Below, piece after piece: positions 17,375-26,678 of a DNA stretch of 64,000 bases. Source of the stretch: CAVTWH01 sp963738365 (lineage in GTDB: Bacteria; Actinomycetota; Actinomycetes; Mycobacteriales; Micromonosporaceae); NCBI GenBank assembly GCA_963738365.1, contig CAVTWH010000007.1:62001-126000 (forward strand). The letters run 5' to 3'. A program made the position numbers and the translations under genes. The notes beneath the pieces are model-generated. The model ran no database searches. It was not told the origin of the DNA and was given only the letters and a program-made list of their open reading frames with translations. Every line of letters starts with the position of its first letter. Positions within the stretch are counted from its first letter, which is position 1.

Positions 17375-18481
17375 TTACGCGGCGGCGTAGACGTCGACGA
17401 ACCACGGGGCCTGCGGGGTCGGGCACGGTATCGACTGGTGGATGCAGGGATTGTCGGGCACGGTGGTGATCCGCGTCCGGCCCGGCGCGACCACGAGGTA
17501 GTGCGCGGCGAGCGGCTGGCCGGTCGGGTAACCACCGACCACGTCGGTTCGGGTGAGCACTCCGGCGGTGGTGACCGTTGGTACGTCGTACTCGCTGGGA
17601 AGGCTCACGATGAGCTGGTCACCGACGTGCAGGCTGAGACTGCGCTGGGTGTCTGCCCTGGTGAGAGTGATGGTCTGTCCGCCGTTGCTCGACGGATTGA
17701 CGACGTTCACGTGTACGCGCCACTGATAGACCGGCTCCTCGCACGGCGGTGTCGCGTGCTCGCAGTCGCCGTCGGTGTGAGAGGTCACATCGACCGTCCC
17801 GGGCGTTGCCGCGCGGTACCGGGCGGCGACGGATTGGTAGGTGGGGTATCCGCCCGTGGACGAAAGTTCCACCAGAGCGGTACCGGTAATGGCGGGAGGA
17901 ACGTAAATGTTGTACAGGGAGACGGCCAATGTCTGGCCGACGAGCAGAGTGACCGTGATACCGCTGTCAGCTTCGCTCACCTTGACATCGGGGGCGGCCG
18001 ATGGGCTTGTGCTGGAACTCGCCGGCACACCGTCGTTTCGGCAGCTGGAAATCGCCACCGGACCGGTACCGGACAGCAACATCCCGAAGGTGGTCGACGC
18101 GCCCGGAGCCAGCGCCCCGTTGTACGGCTGGTTGACGGCGGTGAACCCCGCGCCCGAGGTGCCGGCCGTACTGGTGATCCGGGCGTTCCAGGCCGAGCCG
18201 AGCTGCTGGCCTCCGGCGAGGCTGCCGGTGACTGTCCACGTAGTGCCGGAGGTCGGCGCGGTGTTGACCACCGTGACGGTGATGACCTCACCTCCGCTCG
18301 GTCCGCTTCCCCATTGCGAATCGATGTGCACGGTGGCGCTGCATCCACCGGCCGGCGTGCCGGCAGCGGACGCGACAGCGGCGACGCCTGGTGTGAGCAT
18401 CAGCGCCGCCAGCATGCCCGCACCCGCCGCCACGCCGGATGCGGCCGCTGTCGCCCGTCTTGATATCGCCATCACAGTCAC
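17375..18481 (-). CDS. Secreted protein: CBM2 module plus two tandem beta domains
   Basis: A 368-residue exported protein. Residues 1 to about 40 are a signal peptide (ISRRATAAASGVAAGAGMLA ending around VASAAG). Residues about 43-140 resemble a family 2 cellulose-binding module: CSATVHIDSQWG, TVTGSLAGGQQLGSAWNARI, PYNGALAPGASTTFGMLLSG. Two related beta-rich repeats follow, each with a LxVGQ/DxLxVSL strand, a GGYPT turn and a tryptophan in the last strand (YQWRVHV; APWFVDV). Their pattern recalls chagasin/I42-type protease-inhibitor or Ig-like folds. The GTG at 18481 has GGAGGGG six bases upstream. A role in binding polysaccharide or protecting secreted enzymes is inference. Confidence 0.75.
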   Translation of the reverse strand: MTVMAISRRATAAASGVAAGAGMLAALMLTPGVAAVASAAGTPAGGCSATVHIDSQWGSGPSGGEVITVTVVNTAPTSGTTWTVTGSLAGGQQLGSAWNARITSTAGTSGAGFTAVNQPYNGALAPGASTTFGMLLSGTGPVAISSCRNDGVPASSSTSPSAAPDVKVSEADSGITVTLLVGQTLAVSLYNIYVPPAITGTALVELSSTGGYPTYQSVAARYRAATPGTVDVTSHTDGDCEHATPPCEEPVYQWRVHVNVVNPSSNGGQTITLTRADTQRSLSLHVGDQLIVSLPSEYDVPTVTTAGVLTRTDVVGGYPTGQPLAAHYLVVAPGRTRITTVPDNPCIHQSIPCPTPQAPWFVDVYAAA

Positions 18482-18884
18482 TCTTCCCCTCCAGTGGTTT
18501 GGACGCCCCGGTCCATCTCGTGCCACTGGCAGGAGGCGGTCGATGCCGATCCATGCTCGCATGGGAACTCGTCGATGTGCTAACAGCAGCCGCGCTCGAA
18601 CGCGGGGTGGTGGGCACAGAGCTACGACCCAGGCCACGTTTCCCACACCGGGCGCCCGGCATACCGGGGCACTCTCTGCGCAATATCGAGATTCCGTTGC
18701 AACACCCCGCGATCGGACGCCGGCACAAATCTCACGAATCAGCGGCGACTTGTCGTCCAGCGCACGGCATTCGGGACCACCCGGCCTGCGACGGCTACCC
18801 AGCCGTCTACCGCGTTCACGCTACGGGTCCGGATACAGGTCGGGCGCGCACAGATATCCGTCGGTGCGCGCCCGGACCGGAGCT
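18482..18884. other. 403-bp gap upstream of the CBM2 protein
   Basis: This holds the promoter of the leftward CBM2 gene. I see no coherent reading frame, strong palindrome or RNA gene. Confidence 0.35.
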
Positions 18885-19106
18885 TCAGTGGGTGCGGAAT
18901 TCTCCGAACTCGTTGACGACCAGGTCGAGGCTTCCGTGGGGGATCCCGTTGTAGTAGTCGCCGGTGCCCGGCCGGGCGAACGTCAGGTTCGGCACGGTCT
19001 GGTTCGGGTCGGTGAGGTTGAGCGTGGGCACGTTCGCCACGGTCGGATTGCCGGTGGGGTTGTTGTCCGGGAAGACGGAGTGATGCGCGCGGCGGGGAAC
19101 CGCCAA
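18885..19106 (-). pseudogene. Possible remnant of a secreted protein C-terminus
   Basis: A 73-codon frame rich in Asn, Pro and Thr (NNPTGNPTVANVPTLNLTD, PGTGDYYNGIPHGSLDLVVNEFGE) with no recognisable domain and no start signals of its own. The composition looks like the tail of an extracellular protein. It may equally be a small orphan gene or non-coding; I cannot decide. Confidence 0.3.
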
Positions 19107-19131
19107 GCATGGAGTTCAGCCGAACGCGGGG

Positions 19132-20307
19132 TCATGCCCCACTGACGATCACCATTTCGTTGCCTTCGGGGTCGGCGACCTGCCAGCGATCCGCCGACTC
19201 GTCAAGGAGTCGGCCACCGGCTGCGACGGTCGCGGCGAGCCGCGTCTGCGCGAGGTCCGACGGCACAGCGAGCTCGAAGTGGATGCGGTTGCGCTGGCGG
19301 CGCCGCTCCGTCTCGGAAGCGTCGATCTCTTGGAACACCAGAACCGGGTTCAGCCGCCGCGGATCGTGGATGTCGCTGATCCCGGCTCGCCGGTCGTGGG
19401 TGTATCCGAGTGCGGCGACCCAGAACGCGCGGACCGCGGCAACGTCGGCGGCGTCGAGGAAGAGCTGAGCGAAGCGCGGCAGCCCCGGATCCGCCGTGGC
19501 CCCGAGTTCGCGGGCTGCGGTCTGGAGGTTGCCGGCGAGGTCGGTGAAGTCGAGCTCGCGGCCGTGGGCGTCGTCCTCCCACTGGTCCTTGCCGCTGTCG
19601 ATGATGACGAGCCCGGGGCGCAGGTCGACCAGCAGTGGGAAGCCCGCGTCGTCGGCCAGTGCCGCTGCTGCGGTGGCGAGGTCGCGCTGCTGCGTCGGTG
19701 AGGTGGTGCGGTAGCACGCCATCGCGCTGAACACCGCCTGCCAGTCGGCTGTCCCGGTCCGCTCGTCGAGCGCCGCGCCCGGCACCAGGTCGACCTCGTT
19801 GCCGTCGGGGTCGGTGTGACAGACCCCGAACGGTCCCGATGCCGCACCGGGGCCCGCCTGCTCGACCGCCGCGGCCGGCCGCACCACGTCGAGGTGGATG
19901 CGGTTGCGCAACGGTCGTGGCTGCGTCGACTGCCGGATCCGTATCGCTGGGTCGCGCCGCAACGGATCGGCCAGACCGCCGTCCTGCCCGGGCGCGTAGT
20001 CGAGTACGCGCTGCCAGAACTGACTCACCACAGCCGGGTTCGCGGATTCGAACACGACGCTCAGCTGCTGTAGTACGGCAGGGTTCGCGGCCAGGCCGAG
20101 ATCCCGCGCGGCCGCCGACACCGCCTCGGCGTGCTCGTCCGAGTCGAGGCGCACCCGCACACCGGTCGCGCGCAGGTCGACCACGATCTCCGTCGGCAGC
20201 TCCACGATGCGCCCGGCCAGCGCAGCCCCTTCGGTCAGCGAAGGCGCGTCGAACCATGCCGTCGCAACGCCATCGAGCACCCGCCAATCAGTTCCGGTCT
20301 CGGTCAT
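19132..20307 (-). CDS. Duplicated pterin-dehydratase-like + VOC (glyoxalase-fold) protein
   Basis: About 391 residues arranged as two tandem halves. Each half has a region like pterin-4a-carbinolamine dehydratase (VDLRATGVRVRLDSDEHAEAV then AARDLGLAANP; FTDLAGNLQTAARELGATADP), followed by a VOC domain. The VOC domains show VSQFWQRVLDYAP, NRIHLDVV and DPDGNEVDLV in the first half. The second half has VRAFWVAALGYTH, NRIHFELAVP and DPEGNEMVIV. The ATG at 20307 (MTETGTDWRVLDG) is preferred; the frame is open to 20451. It is divergent from the LuxR-type regulator gene. The substrate is unknown; a bleomycin-resistance-like or dioxygenase role should not be assumed. Confidence 0.8.
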   Translation of the reverse strand: MTETGTDWRVLDGVATAWFDAPSLTEGAALAGRIVELPTEIVVDLRATGVRVRLDSDEHAEAVSAAARDLGLAANPAVLQQLSVVFESANPAVVSQFWQRVLDYAPGQDGGLADPLRRDPAIRIRQSTQPRPLRNRIHLDVVRPAAAVEQAGPGAASGPFGVCHTDPDGNEVDLVPGAALDERTGTADWQAVFSAMACYRTTSPTQQRDLATAAAALADDAGFPLLVDLRPGLVIIDSGKDQWEDDAHGRELDFTDLAGNLQTAARELGATADPGLPRFAQLFLDAADVAAVRAFWVAALGYTHDRRAGISDIHDPRRLNPVLVFQEIDASETERRRQRNRIHFELAVPSDLAQTRLAATVAAGGRLLDESADRWQVADPEGNEMVIVSGA

Positions 20308-20486
20308 GCCGGCACTGTACAGCCCATTCCGGACGTTCTCCTTCCGGATAGTGATCATGTTCCGGCCACCCGCGGGCCGCGCCGCGCCTGCGGATCCAAG
20401 CCACTCAAAACGCCTGTAACAGCCTTCGCGCCGCACATCGACCTGGGGCAAGCCGAATAACTTTCAGTATCCGGGGTCCGCAAGCG

Positions 20487-23245
20487 ATGATGTTGGTCAT
20501 GTCCGGAGCCCCACCCGTCGCGATGCTGCTGGGCCGCGAGTACGAACTGCGAGTCCTGACCGACCTCATCGAGCGCATCCGCGACGGCGGAGGCGCGATG
20601 GTCCTGCGGGGCGAGGCCGGTATCGGCAAGTCGGCGTTGCTCACGGAGGTGGGCCGGTCGGCCGTCGGCGGCGGCTTGCGGGTGCTGACGACGGCTGGCG
20701 TGCAGTCGGAGGCCCAGGTTGCCTTCGCCGGGCTGTACCAGCTGCTGCGGCCGGTCTGGGGCCACGTCGACCAGCTGCCGGGTCCGCAACGTGCGGCGCT
20801 GTCGGCCGCGTTCGGCATGGCCGACGCCGTTGCGCCCGATCTGTTCCTGATCGCGTTGGCGACCCTGAACCTGTTGGGCGAGGCGGCCACCCGCGCGCCG
20901 ATCGTGCTGATCGTCGAGGATGCCCACTGGCTCGACCGGGCCAGTGCCGATGTGCTCGTCTTCGTCGCCCGACGGGTGGAGTCCGAGCCGGTCGTGCTGC
21001 TCGCGGCGGTACGCGACGGATTCCACGGCAGCTTCCACGATGTCGGGCTGACCGAGCTGGGTCTGGGCCGGCTGGACCCCGCCGCGGCGGCCGCCCTGCT
21101 CGACGTCCGTGCCGCTGACCTGAATCCGGCGGCGCGGGAGCGGGTGCTCCATGAGGCAGCCGGAAACCCGCTGGCCCTCGTCGAGTTGCCGATCGCCCTG
21201 GGCGCCGGTGGCGATGCGGTCGCCACGGCGTCCTGGCTGCCGTTGACCACGCGGTTGGAGCAGGCGTTCGCGGCACGCGTGTCAACGCTGCCGACCGCCA
21301 CCCGGACACTGTTGCTGGTGGCCGCGCTCAACGACGGTGACACGGTGTCGGAGACCCTGGAAGCTGCCGCGGTCGTCGCCGGCGAGCGGCTCGCGGTGGA
21401 GGATCTCACCGCCGCGGTGGACGTCCGGCTCGTCGAGGTGACCGACGAGCGGCTGCGATTCCGGCATCCGCTGATGCGCTCGGCGATCTACCAGCGCGCC
21501 AGCCTCGGGCAGCGACACGCGGTACACGCCGGACTGGCGCAGGTGCTCGCCACCGATGCGGACCGTCAGGTCTGGCACCGGGCGGCCGCCTGCGTGGGGC
21601 CGGCCGAGGACGTGGCGTCCGACCTGGAGGCGGCCGCCGGCCGGATGCGGGTGCGGGGCGGCATCGACGCCGCCGTCGCAGCGCTGGAACGGGCCGCGAA
21701 ACTGAGCGGGGACCCGGTCGGCCGGGGCGACGCCTGTTGCAGGCGGCCGAATCGGCGGTCGAACTGGGGCGACGCGACCTGGTGGTACGGCTGCTCCGGG
21801 AGGCCGCGACGCAGGAGGAGTCGGCGCAGCAACGCACCCGGATGGCGTGGATCCGGGAGAGCTTCGACGACGGAATCCGCGACCCCGCCGCCGGTGCGCG
21901 CTCGCTGGCCGAACTCGCCGAGCGGGTGACGGCCGAGGGGGATACCGCGCTCGCGCTGAAGCTGCTGTGGGGAGCGGCGCTGCGCTGTTTCTGGGCCGAG
22001 CCCGGGCCCGCGGCGCGGGCCGCGGTGGTGGCCGCTGCCGAGCGGGTACCGGTCGACGAACTCAACGCGCAACTGTTGGCGATCCTGGCGTTCGCGGCGC
22101 CGATCGACCGGGGCGCGGTGGTCGTGGACCGGCTGCGGCGCTGTGCGCAGCAGCCGGTCGCCGAGGCGCAGGTGGCCCGGCTGCTGGGTGACGCGGCGAC
22201 CCTGGTGGGCGCCTTCGACCTGGCAGCACGCTTCTGCGGCGCGTCACTGCCGGACCTGCGCTCGCACGGGCGGCTCGGGCTGCTCGCCCGGGCGCTTGCC
22301 GCGCAGTCGTGGAGCTCGGTCCACCTGGGCGACCTGAGCTCCGCCATCCCCGCGGCCGAGGAAGCCAGCAGGCTGGCCGCCGAGACGATGCAGCCCATCA
22401 TGTACGCCACCGCACGGGTCACCGAGGCCATGTTGGCCGCACTCCGCGGTGACCAGGACCGCGCGGAAACCATTGCGGCGGAAGCCGAACAGGCGACCAT
22501 GTCGGCCGGGGTACGCCCGGTGCTGGCCTCGGTGCAGCACGCGCGGGGGCTCGCGGCGCTCGGCGGCGGCCGCTACACGGACGCCTACGAACAGCTGCGA
22601 CGCATGCACGATCCGGCCGATGTGGCCTACCACCTGGCACTGCGCTGCTACGCCGTCGGCGACCTGGCGGAAGCCGCGGCACTTGGCGGCCAGCGCCACG
22701 CCGTCGCGGCGGTCATCGCGGAGCTGGAGACGCTGGCGCGCAGCACGTCCTCACCGGCACTGCACGCCGGTCTCCGGCACGCCCGGGCCGTGCTGGCCGA
22801 CGACACCGAGGCCGAACAGCTCTTCGAGGCCGCGCTGCGGACAGAGCTGACCGGGTGGCCGTTCACCCGGGCCCGCGCACAACTGGCGTACGGCGGGTGG
22901 CTGCGCAGGCAGCGCCGGGCCGCCGAGTCCCGGGCACATCTGCGCGCTGCCCGGGACACCTTCGACGCGCTGGGCACCATCCCGTGGAGCGAGCGCGCGC
23001 GCCGGGAACTGCGGGCCGCGGGCGAGACCAGCCGCCGCCGTGCACCCGACGCCCGCGACCAGCTCACCCCTCAGGAGCTGCAGATCGCCCAGCTGGCCGC
23101 CGACGGCCTCACCAACCGGGAGATCGGCCAGCGGCTGTACCTGTCGCACCGGACCGTCAGCTCCCACCTGCACCGGATCTTCCCCAAACTGGCGGTTACC
23201 ACCCGCTCCGCGCTGGGTGCCGCACTGGACAACACCGTCATGTGA
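20487..23245 (+). pseudogene. LAL-type LuxR-family ATPase regulator, one frameshift
   Basis: The two overlapping frames together encode a regulator of about 919 residues. The N-terminal part has a Walker A motif (GEAGIGKSALL, residue about 42), Walker B (IVLIVEDAHWLDRA) and further STAND-ATPase segments. The C-terminal part has tetratricopeptide-like helices and a GerE/LuxR helix-turn-helix (LTPQELQIAQLAADGLTNREIGQRLYLSHRTVSSH, split around residue 870). Near 21730 the frame changes: ALERAAKLSGDPVGRG continues as LLQAAESAVELGRRD only after a one-base slip in a G/C-rich run. Either a base is missing in the sequence or the gene is broken. It probably controls the hydrolase genes that follow 39 bases later. 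Confidence 0.85.
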
Positions 23246-23284
23246 CGTAAGCGAAGCCGTGCCGCCGAAACGTACGGTCGGCCC

Positions 23285-24055
23285 ATGAACGCAGGCCGGT
23301 CATTCGTCAACGGGAGCACCCCGACGGTGCTGCTCGTGCACGGGGCGTTCACCGACGGGTCGATCTGGTCCGGTGTCATCGCCGAACTTCTGGGCGCCGA
23401 GATCGACCTTCGGGCGGTGGCGAACCCGCTGCGCGGAGTGGCCGTCGACGCCGCCTACCTCGCCGGCATCGTCAGCGCGATCGACGGACCGGTGCTCCTG
23501 GTCGGGCACGCCTACGGTGGCATGGTCGTCACCGAGGCCGGCGCCCGGGCCGACAACGTCGTCGGACTGGTCTACGTGGCTGCCTTCGCGCCGGCCGAGG
23601 GCGAGAGCGTCCTGGATCTCACCGCCCGGTACCCCGACACGCAACTCGGGCCGGCCCTGCGCCCGGCCACCTTCCGCACCGCTGCCGACGAACCCGCCGT
23701 CGAGTTGTCCCTGGCGACCGACCAGTACCGGGCGGTGTTCGCCGCCGACCTGCCCGAACGCCTCACCTCGGTGGCGGCGCTCGCGCAGCGCCCGATCGCG
23801 GCCGTCGCGTTCCAGCAGCGCTGCACGGTCGCGGCGTGGCGGGGGTTGCCGTCCTGGTTCGTCATCGCCGGCGCCGACCAGCACATCCACCCCGAGGCCC
23901 AGCGCTTCATGGCGCGACGCATCGGCGCCGCGACGATCGAGCTCGACGCCTCCCACGCGGTCGCCCGGTCGCGGCCGACCGAGGTGGCCGGACACATCCG
24001 TACCGCCGCCCTCAGGCCCCACGCCCCATACATCTCATCTGGAGGAACATCATGA
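23285..24055 (+). CDS. Alpha/beta hydrolase with Ala at the nucleophile position
   Basis: A 256-residue alpha/beta hydrolase-fold protein: VLLVHGAFTDGSIWSGVI near residue 15, NPLRGVAVDAAYLAGIV, and a nucleophile elbow reading LVGHAYGGMVVTEAG. The usual serine of GHSYGG is alanine (codon GCC at 23510-23512). GADQHIHPEAQRFMARRIGA and ELDASHAVARSRPTEVA contribute the other expected residues. If no other residue takes over, it is either non-hydrolytic or works by a different mechanism. Its stop overlaps the start of the next hydrolase gene (ATGA), so they are translationally coupled. Confidence 0.85.
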   Translation: MNAGRSFVNGSTPTVLLVHGAFTDGSIWSGVIAELLGAEIDLRAVANPLRGVAVDAAYLAGIVSAIDGPVLLVGHAYGGMVVTEAGARADNVVGLVYVAAFAPAEGESVLDLTARYPDTQLGPALRPATFRTAADEPAVELSLATDQYRAVFAADLPERLTSVAALAQRPIAAVAFQQRCTVAAWRGLPSWFVIAGADQHIHPEAQRFMARRIGAATIELDASHAVARSRPTEVAGHIRTAALRPHAPYISSGGTS

Positions 24056-24849
24056 CCACCGCTACCCCGGTCCTCTTCATTCACGGGCTGTGGCTGCACG
24101 CCACCTCGTGGAACCCGTGGATCGACCTGTTCCGGCAGGCCGGCTACGCGCCGCAGGCGCCGGGCTGGCCGGGCGACCCGGACACCGTCGAGGAGGCGCG
24201 GGCCAACCCGGAGCGCATCGCCGACCACGGCATCGACGACGTCGTCGCGCACTTCGCGAAGATCATTGCCGGACTCGACGCCAAGCCCATCCTGGTCGGC
24301 CACTCGTTCGGCGGCATGATCGCGCAGAAGCTGCTCGGCCAGGACCTCGCCGCGGCGGCGGTGGCCATCGACGCCGCCCAGATCAAGGGGGTACTGCCGC
24401 TCCCGCTGTCGGCGTTGCGCGCCACCCTGCCGGTGTTCCGGAACCCCGCCAACAAGCACCGGGCCGTCTCGTTGACCGAGGAGCAGTTCCGGTACGCGTT
24501 CGGCAACGCGGTCTCCGCCGAGGAGTCCCGCGAGCTGTACCAGCGCTGGGCGATCCCGGCACCGGGCAAGCCGCTGTTCGAGGCGGCCGCGGCCAACTTC
24601 GACCCGCACTCGCCGGCCAAGGTGGACACCGCCAACGAACTGCGCGGGCCGCTGCTGCTGATCATGGGCGGCCGGGACCACACCGTACCGGAGGCGGTCA
24701 CCAGGGCCACCCTCAAGCAGTACCGGCACTCCGACGCGATCACCGAGATCCACGAGTTCGCCGACCGGGCCCACTCGTTGACCATCGACAGCGGCTGGCG
24801 GGACGTCGCGCAGACCTCGTTGTCCTGGCTGAAGGAGCACAACCTGTAG
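24052..24849 (+). CDS. Alpha/beta hydrolase
   Basis: A 265-residue alpha/beta hydrolase. The oxyanion segment is VLFIHGLWLHATSWNPW, the nucleophile elbow is ILVGHSFGGMIAQKL with serine intact, the acid comes from LLIMGGRDHTVPE and the histidine from FADRAHSLTIDSGW. The family resembles non-heme haloperoxidase-like and lactone- or ester-hydrolysing proteins; no substrate can be named. GGAGGAAC precedes the ATG, which overlaps the stop of the upstream hydrolase gene. Confidence 0.88.
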   Translation: MTTATPVLFIHGLWLHATSWNPWIDLFRQAGYAPQAPGWPGDPDTVEEARANPERIADHGIDDVVAHFAKIIAGLDAKPILVGHSFGGMIAQKLLGQDLAAAAVAIDAAQIKGVLPLPLSALRATLPVFRNPANKHRAVSLTEEQFRYAFGNAVSAEESRELYQRWAIPAPGKPLFEAAAANFDPHSPAKVDTANELRGPLLLIMGGRDHTVPEAVTRATLKQYRHSDAITEIHEFADRAHSLTIDSGWRDVAQTSLSWLKEHNL

Positions 24850-24910
24850 CGGCGGCTCCGGACCTCCGCAGCGCAACAGCCTCCGACCACGCCACACCTC
24901 GGGAGTCGTC

Positions 24911-25744
24911 ATGCCCCACCTGTCCAGACCGGCCCGTCACCGACTCGGCCGGCTCATCCTCACGGCCGCGCTGCTCGCCGGCGCCGCCCTGGCGCTACCC
25001 GCGACACTCGCCTCGGCCAGCCCGGCTTCGGCGCACGCCACGAAACCCACGATCGTCCTGGTCCACGGCGCCTGGGCCGACGCGTCCAGTTGGGCCAGGG
25101 TCACCGCTCGCCTGCAGCAGGACGGCTACACCGTGCTCGCCCCGCCGAACCCGCTGCGCGGACTGGCCAGCGACGCGGCCTACCTCGCGGCGTTCCTCCA
25201 GCAGCGCACCACCGGACCCGTGGTACTGGTCGGCCACTCCTACGGCGGTGCGGTCATCACCAACGCCGCCCTGTCCGACCCGGACGTCCGCGCACTGGTC
25301 TACGTCGACGCGTTCGTACCCGACCAGGGCGAGTCGGTGCTCGGCCTGCAGGGCGGCGGCGGTGACCCGAACGCCCTGTTCGACAGCGTCCAGTACCCGG
25401 GTGCCCCGCCCGGCGACGTCGACCTCTACATCAAGAGCGCGGTCTTCCCGCAGGCCTTCGCCGGCGACCTGCCCGCCGCCACCGCGGCACAGCTGGCCGC
25501 CGCACAACGGGCGATCACCTTGAGCGCCCTGCTGGAGCCCTCCGGCGCGCCGGCCTGGAAGACCCTGCCGAGCTGGTACCTGCTCGGCACGAAGGACGGC
25601 ATCCTGGCGCCCGCATTGCAGTTGTCCATGGCGCAGCGCGCGCACAGCCGCATCACCAAGGTGCCCGCGTCGCACCTGTCGATGCTGTCCCAACCCGGCG
25701 CGGTGGAGAGCGTCATCGTCGCCGCCGCACGTTCGATTCACTGA
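24911..25744 (+). CDS. Secreted alpha/beta hydrolase
   Basis: A 277-residue protein with an N-terminal export signal: arginine-rich start (SRPARHRLGRLI), hydrophobic core (LTAALLAGAALALPATLA) and an alanine-rich cleavage zone around ASAHA. The mature part has IVLVHGAWADASSWARV, PPNPLRGLASDAAYLAAFL and a complete nucleophile motif VLVGHSYGGAVIT, then YLLGTKDGILAPALQ and a late ASHLSM histidine. It is a paralogue of the hydrolase at 23285 (shared NPLRG and YLA segments) but with the catalytic serine and a signal peptide. A hairpin follows its stop. Confidence 0.88.
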   Translation: MPHLSRPARHRLGRLILTAALLAGAALALPATLASASPASAHATKPTIVLVHGAWADASSWARVTARLQQDGYTVLAPPNPLRGLASDAAYLAAFLQQRTTGPVVLVGHSYGGAVITNAALSDPDVRALVYVDAFVPDQGESVLGLQGGGGDPNALFDSVQYPGAPPGDVDLYIKSAVFPQAFAGDLPAATAAQLAAAQRAITLSALLEPSGAPAWKTLPSWYLLGTKDGILAPALQLSMAQRAHSRITKVPASHLSMLSQPGAVESVIVAAARSIH

Positions 25745-25755
25745 GCTGAGCCGGA

Positions 25756-25792
25756 CCGGCGGGCCCGCGACGCACCGTTGCGGGCCCGCCGG
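25756..25792. terminator. 13-bp GC-rich hairpin between hydrolase and SDR genes
   Basis: Bases 25756-25768 (CCGGCGGGCCCGC) and 25780-25792 are exact reverse complements around an 11-base loop. It lies directly after the secreted hydrolase stop and 24 bases before the SDR gene, so it may terminate or attenuate transcription into the SDR. Confidence 0.6.
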
Positions 25793-25815
25793 CCGCCGAT
25801 CACGGAGGAACCATC

Positions 25816-26604
25816 ATGGAGCTGCACCTGTCCGGCAAGGTCGCGATCGTCACCGGTGCGAGCAAGGGCATCGGACTCGCCGTCGCCCGGGCCCTGGCTG
25901 ACGAGGGAGTCCGGGTGGTCGCCGGCTCCCGCGCGCTGACCGCCGAGCTGTCCGACCTTGCCGGCCGCGCGCCGGTACGACCGGTCCAGGTGGACCTGGC
26001 CACACCGGACGGTCCCGCCGCGCTGGTCGAGGCCGCCATCTCCGCGTTCGGTCAGCTGGACATCCTGGTCAACAACGTCGGCGCGGTGCGACCGCGTACC
26101 GGTGGCTTCCTCTCCGTCACCGACGACGACTGGATCTCCGCCCTGACCGTCAACTTCCTCGCCGCGGTCCGGACCACCCGCGCGGCGCTGCCGCACCTGC
26201 TGGACCGGGGTACCGGCCACATCGTCACCGTCAACTCGGTGAACGCGGCACTGCCCGATCCGCTGGTCATCGACTACAGCGCGGCCAAGGCCGCGCTCGC
26301 CAGCTTCTCGAAGTCGCTGTCCAAGGAGCTCGGCCCGCACGGGATCCGGGTCAACACCATCAGCCCCGGACCGGTGAGTACCGGCCTGTGGCTCGGCGAC
26401 GACGGTGTCGCGGCCACCATCGCCCGCGCCACCGGAGCCGACCCGGACGCGGTCGCCAAGAGCGCCGCCGGCGACTCGGTGACCGGTCGGTTCACCCGCC
26501 CAGAGGAAGTCGCCGACCTGGTCCTGCTGCTCGCCAGCGACCGCGCCGGCAACGTCACCGGCGCCGACTTCGCCATCGACGGCGGGATGATCCCCACTCT
26601 GTAG
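25816..26604 (+). CDS. SDR-family oxidoreductase
   Basis: A 262-residue classical short-chain dehydrogenase/reductase. The cofactor loop is VTGASKGIGLAVARAL (TGxxxGxG), followed by LVNNVGAVRPRTGG, a catalytic serine in VTVNSVNAALPDP, the YSAAKAAL tyrosine-lysine pair, and VNTISPGPVSTGLW. The C-terminus VTGADFAIDGGMIPTL is typical. NADPH or NADH preference and the substrate are not decidable. GGAGG lies upstream of the ATG. It closes the hydrolase gene group and is followed by a very strong hairpin. Confidence 0.92.
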   Translation: MELHLSGKVAIVTGASKGIGLAVARALADEGVRVVAGSRALTAELSDLAGRAPVRPVQVDLATPDGPAALVEAAISAFGQLDILVNNVGAVRPRTGGFLSVTDDDWISALTVNFLAAVRTTRAALPHLLDRGTGHIVTVNSVNAALPDPLVIDYSAAKAALASFSKSLSKELGPHGIRVNTISPGPVSTGLWLGDDGVAATIARATGADPDAVAKSAAGDSVTGRFTRPEEVADLVLLLASDRAGNVTGADFAIDGGMIPTL

Positions 26605-26678
26605 TTCACCGACATCGCGGCCGGGCGACACCCGGCACCTCTACTCAGACAACCAGGTCACGACCAGGGGGAGCCGGA

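Noticed and set aside
23373..25523. 716-codon plus-strand frame across three hydrolase genes
   Set aside because: It is an out-of-phase reading of three conserved hydrolase genes and has a Ser/Arg/Pro-rich translation.
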